From Chondrosia reniformis (lineage: Eukaryota; Porifera; Demospongiae; Chondrillida; Chondrillidae): a stretch of 64,000 nucleotides of DNA. Both the position numbers and the translations under genes were made by a program. Shown piece by piece: positions 25,213 to 37,982 of this stretch. The stretch covers positions 7,640,501 to 7,704,500 of the forward strand of contig OX359189.1 in assembly GCA_947172415.1 (NCBI GenBank), read 5' to 3'. The notes under the pieces were generated by a model that worked only from the letters and a program-made list of their open reading frames with translations, was not told where the DNA came from and searched no databases. Position 1 is the stretch's first letter; each line of letters opens with the position of its first letter.

Positions 25213-28200
25213 GCCCATGGCTACAGAGATGAATGAACAAAAAAACAACCAGATATGATTACAGAGCACGTATAAGCCATTGCCACTTAAGGCTACCAGG
25301 CCGTCCACCCAGGTGTACAGCCAGCCCAGATATATATCAAACTACAAGTGTCTTTTTATGCAGCCCTATCCTCTGCAGAAGGTTGTCCCTTTTGAGGAAT
25401 GGTTTGAGGTGGCACCTCTGAAAGAGTACCATCGAGTTATTACAATGGAGGACTTTATGGCACATTTGGCTCCAGCGAACTGGCCTCCTGGGAACCGCAC
25501 TGCTTACTGCGTCCAGCCATTTCCAAAGGATGGAAAAGATTGTTCAATGAAAGAGGGAAATCCCTTTGGAATGTTCTGGAATCATTACAATGTTGACTTT
25601 GATGAACATGAATTTACAAGATTGTCTTATGATGTAGACGTATCTGTTGTTTATAGTACATGGAAAGAGAGGTACAGTCCGTATGTACGTACCTATTTAT
25701 GTATAACTTCTATGTACTGTGAACTACGTATTCCCTTGTCTGATGAAATCAGACCCTTGCATTGTGCAATCACCGCTTCAGTAAGGGTCTGAGGACTCTC
25801 CGCCGAACAGAAATCCTGTCGAGAGTTGTTAGACCTTATCACGCAGTCGATAAGGCTGATTGCATCAGGCTACGTATTCCCTACTTGAATAAAGTCAATT
25901 TGTCAAATTTTAGTATCAAACCTATTGAACTAGTTCCCCCTCAAAATTGTATTCCCCCTACCCTCTTACGAAACTTTCAATCTGCATGTATAGCAGTATA
26001 GTGGTCAAGAGATGTATGATACTATATCTGTTAGAATTAATAGTCCGATATTACCTTTTTGTATTTTATGTGTATATACATAGCTGATGTATTGTTAGGA
26101 ATATTGTAAGGCGGGGATGTGTTGGTGGCGAATAGAGGTCATTCAGTTATATTATTGAACTAGCAATGGGCTTGGCTTCACACCGACTGTAGACAGCTGT
26201 GATTCCCTTTTAGGTACCCTCCAACAACACACCCTGTTTTAGCATTCAAGGGAGCACCTGCCTCATTTCCTGTGCGGCCAGGCCATCGTGGGCTTCACAA
26301 GTACATGAAATGGAGCAGTGCCATAGCTGATGTTGCTGAGGAGTACATGGAGGAGAATATTAGGGGCAGGCCTTATGTTGGCATACATCTGAGAATTGGA
26401 TCTGATTGGGTAGGTTGCAACATATATACTAACAAACGATGATGTAAGACTTTTAATGAGGTATAGATAGATATATTTGTACCCTAAACATAGGGGTGGC
26501 ATGAAAAAATGGCTACCCTATTCAATGTATTAAAGGTTATCACCTTAAAATTCAACAATAAATGGATTAGGTTCCGTATATGTATATTGGCCTAGGATTT
26601 GGTCACATCGTCTGCATAATGTCCTAAGTTATATTCATATTCTAACTTACTTGTTGGAGATTTTGCAACCTCAAGATTTAAACACTTTGAAAATCTCATA
26701 TTCTCCTCTCCTATATATCCCCAACCGCATACAAAATACATTAATTCATCTTTTAGTATCGTAAGGCCTCAAACTGCAAGAACCCTCAATGGAGATTACT
26801 AACAACACCATGATACGTTCTTTAGCATTGAAAATCTAGATAATCACATGCAGAACCCTTGGTAGAATAAAGTGTAATTGTTTGACATATCTTTCCTGCT
26901 AATCTCATCGTAGTCAAATGGATGCAAGCACGGAATTGGAAATAGACATTTTATGGAGTCTGGTCACTGTTTAGAGGATTTTCCAGTTGACATAATACTG
27001 ACTGAAGAAATATGTTATCCATCTACCAGACAAATGGCCTTGGAGACTAGAGAGATATGTGACATTCACAATATATCCGTAGTTTACATATCAAGTGATA
27101 ATCCGCCAAATATTCAAGAATTTGAATCTGTTCTTGGACATGATGTAGGTGATGTAAGACAAATGTGGCATGTTATATCATTGAATACTGCATTACCAAT
27201 TCTATTTTACTGCACAAGTAATCTTTTTGTTTATACATAGTACCATTTGATGGTTGATAGCATATTATGCTATGACTCCACTTGGCCTGTATATACGTAT
27301 ATTGTATACCATATCTGAGTTAATTGCACAATACCTGTGAAAAGGATATATGATCTACTAAAAGTCACTGGAGTACACAGTTTTAATAGGATTCCAGTCC
27401 CCCAGACGAGATGAGACCTTTTGGTCCCTTGGCTAGTTTGGCGTAATGTACTCCAGTGATTTTCCATAGTACATACATATATGTGTACTTGGACTACTGA
27501 TGGGGAATATATATTGGCCCTTTAGCCACCTGCGTATTTACTGGGAAATGTGTCACTTTAAATTAGTAATTTCTAAACGGTCAACACTGGCTGGGCATTT
27601 ACCTAATATTTTCTATTGTCTGCCTATAATACTGTTTCCAAGGAAACTACCAGGCTGAATAAATATTTAAAATTGTTTGTTGCATTACTGGTAATGGCTA
27701 GTGGGTGGGACTGTTGATGAAAATACTCTATATCTACCTTGTTCCTTTGAGAAGTATATTATAGTATTGTACTTGAAAATGCAAGTACAGTTCCTGAGAT
27801 ATTTGGGACATGGATTTTTAAACCTCTGTGACATCTTGGAATCAGTTAGATCTAATTTGACAATTTCAGTTGTAGTTATCACTTGAAATGTTACTCTTTC
27901 TTAAATGTGTAGTAATTGTGCAACAAAGCAACTAATTTCATCACTCTGTCAAATTCCTTTAGCTACATTGTAACATTCATCTGAATGTGTGTAGTAAGCT
28001 AGAGCCATTATCCATTCATTGCCTGTTTGTCTCCATTAGATAAGGATATTTTGGATGAATCCAGAGCGACCACAAGTGGACTTGTATATTTTAGAACGTT
28101 CAGCTGTATTTATTGGGAACTGTCCTTCCTCATTTACAGCCTTTGTTAGAAGGAGTAGAGATTTGACTGGACAGAAAGTATACTACTGGGGACTTATAAA

Positions 28201-28213
28201 CAAAGAGACTTAG
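23941..28213 (+). CDS. POFUT1: GDP-fucose protein O-fucosyltransferase 1
   Basis: Six exons: 23941-24127, 24204-24298, 25364-25671, 26214-26409, 26914-27153, 28040-28213; 1200 bases, 399 residues (human 388). The enzyme adds O-fucose to Ser/Thr of EGF repeats in the ER, notably on Notch. A signal peptide (hydrophobic residues about 5-25) is followed by the GT65 hallmarks: [48 protein letters not shown], the GDP-fucose-binding HLRIGSDW near residue 258, and [20 protein letters not shown] near the end. The C-terminus is [10 protein letters not shown]; it lacks the KDEL-like RDEF that retains the human enzyme in the ER. It lies 243 bases after the LRRC58-like stop on the same strand. Confidence 0.95.
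25152..25211. repeat. microsatellite (ATT)n-(GTT)n
   Basis: About seven ATT units run directly into about twelve GTT units in a POFUT1 intron. The spurious open frames here encode poly-Leu on plus and poly-Thr on minus. Confidence 0.95.
27359..27475. repeat. small inverted-repeat element in a POFUT1 intron
   Basis: Left end tcactggagtaca and right end tgtactccagtga are complementary. The interior has cccccagacgagatgagacc and ggtcccttggctag. Related interior words recur near 39270-39315, so this is likely one member of a dispersed non-autonomous family. Confidence 0.5.
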
Positions 28214-28732
28214 AAGGGAATCATTACTGTAGTGTATTTTCAGTGATTATTTAATGAAAACCGTTTGTTTAAAAAATTTCGCGTTTATAGTTTTTTTGCG
28301 TTTTGGTACGTTTTTGCGGTTAAACGTCATAGGGATCACGCTTCTCACATCGCCCATCTTTGAGGAAGTTATTCAGAAGGAAGTGTTTTTCCGGTGGTAA
28401 CTGCGTTCTCTGATAGGAAGAAGAAGTCGCCAGTAAGTACGGAGGAACTGACAATCTGGGTTGGGTATGAAGGAAGAATAATTTAGTCGCGTGAGACCCG
28501 ATTTATTTAAATTAGAAGAAGTCAATTTTTAGATTTTCAAATTGTGGTCTATCTATGTATTGTAACTTTCACTAAGCCGATTACAAGTTAAAACATAAAC
28601 ATTAACATAAACACTTGGCCTGTATACATCACTAAATCTTGCAGCATGTTTTGATCGGTGCATGTAAACATGTTACTCTCCTTTGATCGTTGTCTTTATT
28701 CAGATATATTCCTTGCTATTCTTGAAAGAGAA
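28214..28732. promoter_or_regulatory. 5' region of the Pointed/ETS gene with clustered GGAA cores
   Basis: 519 bases lie between the POFUT1 stop and the chosen ETS-gene ATG. Three ETS-type cores fall within 33 bases: AGGAAGT at 28363-28369, GGAAGT at 28379-28384 and TTCCGGT (complement ACCGGAA) at 28389-28395, the last two in inverted orientation. Factor binding is inferred from sequence only. Confidence 0.4.
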
Positions 28733-31700
28733 ATGTCTTTTGATGTGAAAATGGAAAGAAAGCGTCCTGACAGAATGGTCGGAGATTCAATTGCATCGAA
28801 ACGCGCGAAAGAAAGTCCAGATGAGGAGAAATCGCATAGAACGTTGAGTTTCAACATTCCAAGAAGTGAGTCGTTTGGTAATGAAGGCCAGTCGTTGCGT
28901 ATAAATGTAATAAAAATTAAAATAATAGGAAACGGATCATACTAGCGTATAGCCGCTGTAATGGTCTAATAATTCATAGTTGGTACGTACGTACGTACGT
29001 TGACCTGTTTCACCTCAAATTATGTGTTGAGAAATCATTTTTCTTGATTTTTGATTTCAGTGAATTGTTTTCTACAACTTAATATGTTGTATCTACATGC
29101 GTAGTTCCTTCGTGTATGTGGTAATTAAATTAAGCATTGACCTCAGTTAGCTGGTATAGAATGATTTACAACATAAAACTTGTATTGCTGTTTGGTGAGG
29201 TTTTCCTTAATGTTATTACATGAATTAAGACAATTTGTGGTTAATGGATCAACCACTTTGAATGAAGCCATTTAAGTTCCACTCCAAGTTACCATTCAAG
29301 TTTTTTTTTATTTTTCGCAATTATAAGAGAATTAAGCAAACTCTGCAAAAGTTGAATTTCTGGATGCAAACATTCATTAGTCCTTTTACTTATCAGAATC
29401 AATTATTCAATGTATGACATCAATACCAATTGTTCAACACATTAACATATAGGATGCATTCTTAATTAGTAGAAACAGCAAGGTAGTACTGACTATAGGT
29501 AAGGGGTGACCGCTCCTTTCACTTGATTATTACATTAGTGGAAAAAGATACGTACGTATATACGTATGTTAACTTTTTCCAAAAATTGCATACCTTGTGA
29601 AAGTAGGATTTGGAGCGTGAATGATTATTGAAAGTACTAGTGAAAATGTGGGAATTATGCATTTTGAAAATGCATACGTACGTATGTATTTTAATCATAG
29701 CAATTTAATCAAAAACGAATCTTATCTAACGAGTACATTAGCCCAATATTGAACACACTTCAAATTAGTAGATGTTTCAGCAACTTTGCAGTTGCCTTCT
29801 TCAGTGCATTACTGGCAGAATGATGGGGCGAATGGGTAAACATGACATGAGTTGTATGATGTAAGAATGGAATTTAAACTAGTAATATAAAATGTAAGGT
29901 TATTCACCAGAGTATGGTTGCTTACCAGTGTGGAGATAGGACATTTAGAACAACATTATGTATACGTACGTATGTGTCTAAAGTATGCAAGATAGTGAGT
30001 TTTGCCTGCACCTGTAATCTTTTGATACACCTTAATTCCTGATACAGTGGACCCTCGCTTATCCGGACCCAATTATGTCCGGATAACTGAAACGACCAGA
30101 TATGTGAAGCAAAAGAAATGCCACCTTGATCGAGATTTTCAAACGAGGAACGAGTAGTATTTCGGTTGATTTTGTCGAGTGGTTAGTTCAAATAAGTTAG
30201 TTTAGTTTGTAAACTCGTACACGCTATTAAACGATGGACGTTAATTAGAAACGGAATCTAAGGCCAGATAATCCGAGTGGCCGGATACTCGAGGTCCGGA
30301 TAAGCGAGGGTTTGATTCTAAAGGAACTTTTATATTGTACGTAGTTGAAGAGACAATGTTTGTATGACTTGGTAACATTACCTCTTTAGATCCCTACATT
30401 TGGTCTGTGAATGACGTCCAGCAGTGGTTGCAGTGGTTACAACAACATCTGGGACTGCCTTCCATTGATTTCAATCAATTCAATATAACTGGTAAGGAAC
30501 TCTGCGGACTAGACGAGAAAGGATTTCAAGAAAAATCACAAGAATTTGTTGGTGATATCATTTATGCTTATTTAAGCAAATTCAAAGAAGGTACGTACGT
30601 GCAAACATACTTTTGTTGACCCCTTGAAGGACACTTTATCTCTTCATGCAAAAACTATGTTCAATTATTCCTTAGCCTACCTACACTTCTTGGCTCACTT
30701 ATTTAGCATCTGCAATAGAAATCTATTAACTAAAGCCATGGTGCCCATAGTGATTGTGCAATATTGGGTATTGTTTGCTTAATCAACCATTGGGGTTCTA
30801 ATAACTAACTTCCTAATTACGTATGCATATACATACGTACATACACATCTCTACACATTTGTCTCATTTGACTCTGGATTTTACCCCACCCACTCATGCC
30901 TCCCGAGGAGTGCAATTAGCTGAGGATAGAACCGAAGTTTGTTCGATGGGAACCAGAGTCTCGTCATAATCCCTTTGGATGGGACACTGCGGCTTAAGAT
31001 CAGCTTCAGATCTTTTTTTTTTCATATTTACATTTGTTGCTTATTCGTTATTTTAGGCTGCAATCCACAGCCAAAAGCCACTTCAGCAGTTGCAGCAGAT
31101 GAAGGTACGTACATACAAGTAATGTACATATGTATGTACATTACTTGTGCACATGTTGGAACCAGCATTATCTCAAAAGGTTTCACTACCACCACAAGTA
31201 TCCCGTGAAACCTGTAAACGCTGAGATTCAATAGGCCACAGATACAACTAGAGATAGTCTTTATGTAAAAATGCATGCAAATAATGCAAAGACTCCTGTA
31301 TCCTCATCCAAAGCTCTCACCAGATTTAGTTCCCTATAAGCTTTTTAATTTACTACAGAGTTGGTATAGCATGTAGAAAAATGTATTTGATTATTCATAT
31401 ACGTAAGTAAATCCCTTATTATTAGTGTGCTATTAAAGTTAGCTACATTAGCGATTTGACATTTACTGCTAAAATTAGAGTTTGCTAATTATAGTACTAG
31501 AACTATGTATACTAGATACTACTATACTAATTATAGTATTAGAACTAGTAATTTCACTGCTAAAAAAATTCCATGCATTTTGTAAGTCGCTAGCATTAAA
31601 TTCCGCTATGTAGGGGTAAAATCCACATTTGCTAACTTTTGGTTCTGCTAAATAGAGAGATTTACAGTAATTGCTCTTCTTCTGCAGTATACCTGATTAT

Positions 31701-34700
31701 GAATCAGTTTGTTGTGCATATATCAGAAACTTTGCTCCTAATAAGCTGTTATTTCTTTCCATGCAGCCCTCAAGCAGTTGGGAATTCCTCCTAGTTCACT
31801 AGCCCTCTACTCCCCAAAGGAGGCCCTAGCAGCTCTATCACGAGGTGTGAGGCTTCAGGACACTGTACAACTATCATCTCCCTCCAACACTCAGTCTCTG
31901 CTGCCAGCTTTGATCCAAAACTCTGGGCTACAGAATTACCTGTCCGGAGGACCCACTCGTAAGTGTACCATAGCATATTTAACACATGTAGATACATTAT
32001 TTTTTGTGCTGTCTACGAATAATCTAAAACACCATATCCTACAGACATGAGTTAACATCAGTTTGAAGTTGAGGAAAATACTTAGAAAAAGTCCATTTTC
32101 CTAGATTATTGCTTCTGCGTACATGCGTATTTACATGGAACCCAGACTTTGAAATTGACACAGCTCTTTAAAGTCCCCTATTTTTCATATTTAGTAATCA
32201 GTTGCATTTTGGCTGTATCCCTTATTTGCTGATAAGGAAACCACAAGCTTTTTAGCTTTTTGAAACATTTTTCATCAGATAGCTACTCAAAGCTTTCAGG
32301 TTGCAATGTAATGTAAACATCATATGAAATAGACTGAAACACAATTGTTTGACTTACGCAGGCCTATAGAGCTTTAGATGATACAAGTACGTAGCTTTCA
32401 TACTTCTGGTTTTTACCAGAATTACTCTAACAATGACAGTAGTAGTGAATTTGTGACAACGTTAGTTCCAATTGTACAAGTTTGTAATATCTGTCATTTC
32501 GTTGGTATGTATGGCACATATCCTACTGTTGTATGTAGTTGCTATTATGTAACAATATGTGCCGTACATTCAATGTGGACACTAACTATATTTCCTTATA
32601 AGGAGTTTCACACAGCATTTCCTATGTTAATTTCTTGTACTACATATTTTAATTATGTACATACGTAGGTGACTACTAATTAAAGTAACAGTGTTTATCT
32701 GTGACAAAATATCTAGGCTTAAATCTCTATACGTACATACACTCTTCTTTAAATTGTATTTAAAGTTCTGAATTTGAACTGGCTAGAAAAAAACTGTTTG
32801 AACGTAGAGAGAATTTAAAGCTGAGACTAGTGCACACATGACAAAAATGTCATGCCCCTCCCTCTTGACAAAAATGTCATGCCCTACAAAAGTCAAGTTG
32901 CCAAATTTTAATAGCAAATACATTGACCTTGCCCATTGACCTCGTTCATTGACCTCGTTCATTGCCCCTCAATTTTATATTTATTTTTGTGCTCCTTTTG
33001 GTCTGCGTACTTGTGTTTCACTGTATGTGTGTCCTCCTCTGTGTTGCCATAGTTGCAGCTTGGCCACCCTACAACCTCGCCATATCTCCAGTGTACACAA
33101 ATGCTCAAAATGCTGGAAAGGCAGATATTTTGAAAGGTATGCGACCCAATTATTTTTCCACTATATTCCAATTATTTAGTGTCAACTTGTTTGCAAAAGG
33201 ACCTCCCAGATTCCTAGAATGTACAACTTTTTTCTACTGCAACTACCTAATTTCCTAGAAAATATAAATTTGAATATGAAAGGTGCATCAGCTAAAAATA
33301 TCTGTATACTGACCATGTAACGTCGTCAAGTAAATATGGAGGCGAAATAGAGGTCTGGGCTACGCAAGACTAACAAACTGTATAATATACCAAGTCATTT
33401 TAAGATACATATATGTACGTATGTAAGTACGTATGTACATACATGTATAACTTCCCCTCGAAATTTACATATGTACGTACATGAAAAATCTAAGATACCA
33501 TTTTCCTACATGCTATATGCCTATTCTGTAAAAAGAGCCTATAGGGGAACTAAACCTAATGTGTAATATGATCTATGTATTTATAATTAATGTTCTCTGA
33601 AGTGTTATTAGATTAAGTGTGGCCCACTGTACGTACGTATATACATATTAAGTGTGGCCCACTGTACGTACGTATATACATATTAAGTGTGGCCCACTGT
33701 ACGTACGTATATACATATTGAAGAAGTGAATAATAACTGAAAGATGTTATGCCCCTAGTCAAGTGACCATCAAAAGACTTACCTTGGCTGGGAAACCAAT
33801 TCTAATAAAAAAATTCTAAAAAATTCTATTAAATTCCAGTGATTATTCACTTTGTCATTGTAGCCTTTGTATAGGCTTTGGAGCAATTTGCCCCTCTTAC
33901 TTAATGCATTACATTGTAATACTAGATATATAATGTACATACGTACATATTTAAAGCCGGCCGATTTACTTTAGATGTGACTGCCACTGGACCAGCGGAC
34001 ATACCTACTCCACTACTCTCCCAGACGCTGGAACAGATCAACCAGGGAAAACAGCTAATTAAGCCTGATGATCGTCCTGTGGGTAAAGGAAGGGGGCGGG
34101 GCAGAAAGGCGTCTTCTCAGGGAAGAAAGAAGGGACAGATGTCACAGCAGTATCCAGGACGAGTGGAAGGAATGGACAGCCTTAGTCCATCAGATCAGCG
34201 AGAAGATAGCCTAGGCCAGGTCAAGTTGACTACTGCAGATCCAGTGACCCTGTGGCCAGCCTCCGTGGTATCAGATTTACATGGAATGGAAGGACTAAAT
34301 GTTCAGAGCAAGATACCTAATGATTTAACCCTTCTGAATGTTGCCAACAGCACCAACATATCGGGCAGCCCTCAAACAAGCACTGCTGTACATTCCAGTC
34401 CTATTAAAACCCAGCCTCTGTTCACACCCAAACGGATGGTGAGGGAGATGAAAAAGACAATGGATTTCGTTCATCCTAGCAACCCCCTAGTTTTTGACAA
34501 ATCTTTGGAGCTCACAGATAACATGGTCAACTTGATGGCAATACTTCATGAAAAGATAAAGTTCAGTCACGACAGTATGGGGCGTGTACAGGGAATGGGC
34601 ATGGAAGACACTCTACAATTCCAGCACAGAGCAGGTAGACATTTTATACTGTAATTGGAATATATCTTTAAGTGGATAAAAATGAATTACTTGGAATGTA

Positions 34701-36800
34701 CACACATGAAATGATTAAGTACGTAGTACGTACTCTAAAGATTCTATAGTGTTCTACTGCCAATCTACTACATATAAATAATCTAAAGTACTTACCCTCT
34801 TCATAAAGACATAATTGTTAGCAATATAAATAATATAAATATTCAGAATAGATTGTATGTACGTATGTTAGATAATTATATATTGGATTGGATTGCTTAT
34901 ATATTCAGATTAGCCAATGGCTACTACACTAGGCACACTGTAAGGTATATACAATAGACAGAAATGAAAAAAAATGAAATATAAAATTAGTTTACGTTAG
35001 TGTATTGTAAATGGAGTAATAGGCAAGTTAATATTGTCATATATGCAAAGGTTAGTTATCCAGGCATATGTACGTACGTACATACACATATATATTTTTA
35101 TTTATTTATTTATATTATATTAGATTACCTTAGTATATTGTAACTTATACTGTATATACGTATATAGGTTTTTAGTAAAATTGACATCATCATTATTACC
35201 TCAGCTTATGGTATAGACATAAGGGAAGATATATCCTGCGTTACCATGACATTTCCACTTCATTTCTCAACTTAATCTACAAACTCTGAACTTTGTCATT
35301 TGATGTTATGCTTTTTTAACAACCAAGTTTATATCTGCCTGGTAACGAGTGTATAAGACACCTTATATGAGAGCTTTATTTACATTATCACTCCAGTGAT
35401 CCAAGTAAAGAATCCTTTACAACTCATCACTTGCTCTAGCCTGACCCCTTTATCATTTCCTCCATTCTCTCTACTTACTCCTGATTACATTGTTGTATAT
35501 AGTCAAATACTCTTGTAGTCTATATCTAGTATGCAATAGTTCCACTAAGGACTTGCAATGTCTAAGTATATACGTAAGTAAGCAGTATTGAATTTTAGAG
35601 ATCAAAGGTACTTGAGTGTATACTATGGCTTTACAAAAATGTCATTTGTTTGTACTAATTCAGTTACCATGGGAAGAAAGTAAAGAAAATTGTATCAATC
35701 CCTTTTAGGAAATGCTTGAGTGTTAACTTTGTTTTATGTGTTTGGTATTTTTATTGGAATAGTAAATATTCTATCCATCAGTGTCTTTGTTTTTATTTCT
35801 ATATGAATTGCTTTTAAAATTCATATCAGTTTCAGCCATTTGTTTTCCTTTCATTTAAGGTTCGCCAGAACTCTGGAATTTCCTCCTGGAATTATTGACC
35901 AATGAACAGCATTACAACATTATCCGCTGGGTAAACAAGAGAGGTGAGTTTATGTTGGTGGACAAAGAAGAAGTTTCAAAACTCTGGGGCAAGGCCAAGA
36001 ACAAAGATGACATGAACTATGACAAGTTAAGCAGGGCCTTAAGGTACTACTATGAGTCAAAGTACAAGTCCTACAAGAATTTTGGCATTATGCAGAAAGG
36101 AGAAGAAGCATCCATCAAATACAACTACCAGTTTACTGAAGCAGGAATGGCTAAATTGTGTCATCACATAGGATGGGAACAAGTCCGTCGCTACACCACC
36201 ACCCCAGAGCAAATACAAGGCCTGGACATCCTACAGAATCTCTACCTTCAGAAAATGAAATCGCCCGTAACTGGGAAAGGAGGCAGTGGTGCAGGGAGAA
36301 GTCCTCAGGCACAGAAAGTGCTTCCTGCAGAAGTAGCTGGCATGGTTCTAAATACTCCCCTGAACACGGCCATCAAAACTGAAGGAGGGGAAGTCCCAGT
36401 AGTAGTATCAGCCCCCATTACCGCCACGACAGCCAATGATATTCAGCAGACCCTCACAGATGCAGCCGCACAAGCAGCATTGGAGCAGGCAGGAGGGAGT
36501 GGTTCTGGATCAGTTCCGCCTCTCTTTCTGAACCCTGCTCTTCTCCAAGGAATGCTTGTGAGTGGCAGTAATTTGGTCCCGCCTATGAGTCCAGCCACCC
36601 TGCAAGCTATCACTGCCGCCTTCTCTAATGCAACATCTCAGACATCTGTGGTGACGCAGACAAGCAGTGCAGTTACTGATGAGACAAAAGTGGAAAGTCT
36701 TCAAGTCACACTGGCCTCAGGTCAAGAGTCCGCAAAGATGGTATCCCAGACTGCAACCACATCAGATACCATGGAAACCAGAAAAGCCACAGCTTCCTAG
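28733..36800 (+). CDS. ETS transcription factor with Pointed domain
   Basis: Seven exons: 28733-28865, 30390-30590, 31057-31104, 31767-31958, 33059-33136, 33975-34634, 35860-36800; 2253 bases, about 750 residues. Every internal junction is phase 1. Exon 1 is basic and Lys/Arg-rich (KRPDRM, ASKRAKE). Exon 2 is a complete Pointed/SAM domain ([32 protein letters not shown]). The last exon opens with the ETS DNA-binding domain: [39 protein letters not shown] and the recognition helix SRALRYYYE, with both DNA-contacting arginines kept. The domain carries an unusual insertion ([10 protein letters not shown]) before [16 protein letters not shown]. The tail is Ala/Thr/Gln-rich. An alternative start at 28658 would add 25 residues. 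A nuclear DNA-binding regulator; subfamily uncertain (some ELF-like features). Confidence 0.88.
30045..30318. mobile_element. pogo/Tigger-like non-autonomous DNA element
   Basis: The left end CAGTGGACCCTCGCTTATCC and right end (complement ...AAACCCTCGCTTATCCGGACC) form inverted termini. TA dinucleotides flank both sides (30043-30044 and 30319-30320), as expected for Tc1/mariner-type insertions. The interior of about 270 bases has no transposase. It lies in an ETS-gene intron. Confidence 0.75.
33612..33716. repeat. 35-bp tandem repeat x 3
   Basis: Three exact 35-base units start at 33612, 33647 and 33682. Each contains gtggcccactg and a tacgtacgta palindrome. It lies in an intron of the Pointed/ETS gene. 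Confidence 0.95.
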
Positions 36801-37254
36801 AATAATTTATCAAGGGTCAGTTATGTCATAGCTAGTATGGAAGTTAATGAATATGCTCTAATTCACACATTCTGCTTCATAGACCTTACCCTGGCTTACA
36901 AAGGATCAAAACAGTCCTGTACCTTAATTGATTTAAGATTTATGCAATAATTGTAACAATCTAATGTCCTCTAAATTCTAAATGCCTTAGCTAAGTTCTT
37001 ATTTCTATATATGTCAAACTGGATTTTGCCGACTTAGCACCTACGTACGTACCTATGTACAAATTGAGGAAACTTGGATATCCTCTTAAGTTTCCCAGTT
37101 GTAAGTTTTTTGAGGTTTGAAATCTTAGTAGGTTATTTCCGTACGTATATGTACATGCGTAGATACCTTATATATTGTGTAGATACGTATATTGTAAATA
37201 TGTACGTATTATACATGTACGTACATACTAATGAAGCGGTATGGGGTAATTCTA

Positions 37255-37388
37255 GTCTCCAGTTGGTTTCTTATTTTGAGCAACCTGTAACATTATTCTC
37301 CTCATTTATTGCTGATGAAGACCCACGGTTCGAAACGTCCAAATCCTTGAATTATGTTGCAGATTAAAATAAGAAATCAACTGGAGAC
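37255..37388. mobile_element. 134-bp inverted-repeat element (MITE-like)
   Basis: The ends gtctccagttggtttcttat and (complement) gtctccagttgatttcttat match over about 23 bases with one mismatch. The interior carries gatgaagacccacggttcga followed by aacgtcc. Variants of that motif occur near 12450, 14415, 15150 and 15215 in kynureninase introns. Confidence 0.75.
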
Positions 37389-37907
37389 ATACGTACTTAT
37401 GTAAATTTGAATTTATACATTTCGCCCATGGCGTTATGACTGTATTTGATGTGGTTGATTATCGTTGGTGGTAATGATGATCTATCTTTTCCTAGAATGT
37501 CATGAGAAGTGATACAAGTAGTCACCAGTAGTCCAGCCTTATTTTACATATCTGATGTTAGTACAGTGGATCAGATACCTATGTACCTACGTACGTATGT
37601 GACCTCACGGTACTCTATAATTAGGAGAAAGTTTTTTGTACAAAGGTTGGCAAGTTTGCAGTTCAAGGATTCAAGAATATACACTGTAATACCTAGATTT
37701 GTGCTGAAGGCATTTTTGCTAATTCAGGAAGCCATTTAAAGGGAGGTGTTTCACAGATAATCCAAGTAGCGTACATGTAACGTTTACTGGTCTGTTTTAT
37801 AACTTTTGGGAGTATATCAGATATGTATAAATAATTGATGTACGTATGTATGTGTGCCATTCAAACTACAAATGTTTCATTGAAAATTTATATAGGAAAA
37901 CCACAAA

Positions 37908-37982
37908 ATTAGCAATCACTGGGATCAAACCCAGGACAGGTTTTGTTTTAGCCAACAGTGCTTTGCAACTGGGCTACATGCA
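37908..37982 (-). repeat. tRNA-like sequence (SINE head or pseudo-tRNA)
   Basis: On the minus strand, tgtagcccagttgcaaagca resembles an A-box/D-arm, and ctgggtttgatcccag forms a perfect 5-bp T-stem with a 7-base loop and a B-box-like core. The acceptor arms do not pair and the anticodon arm is poor, so I do not call a functional tRNA. Confidence 0.45.

Noticed and set aside
25038-25308. Poly-Leu (+) and poly-Thr/Ile (-) open frames
   Set aside because: Produced by the ATT/GTT microsatellite.
17441-28213. A functional cluster linking KYNU, PEX19, LRRC58-like and POFUT1
   Set aside because: These are conserved genes of unrelated pathways; adjacency reflects a compact genome, with only the divergent promoter as possible shared control.
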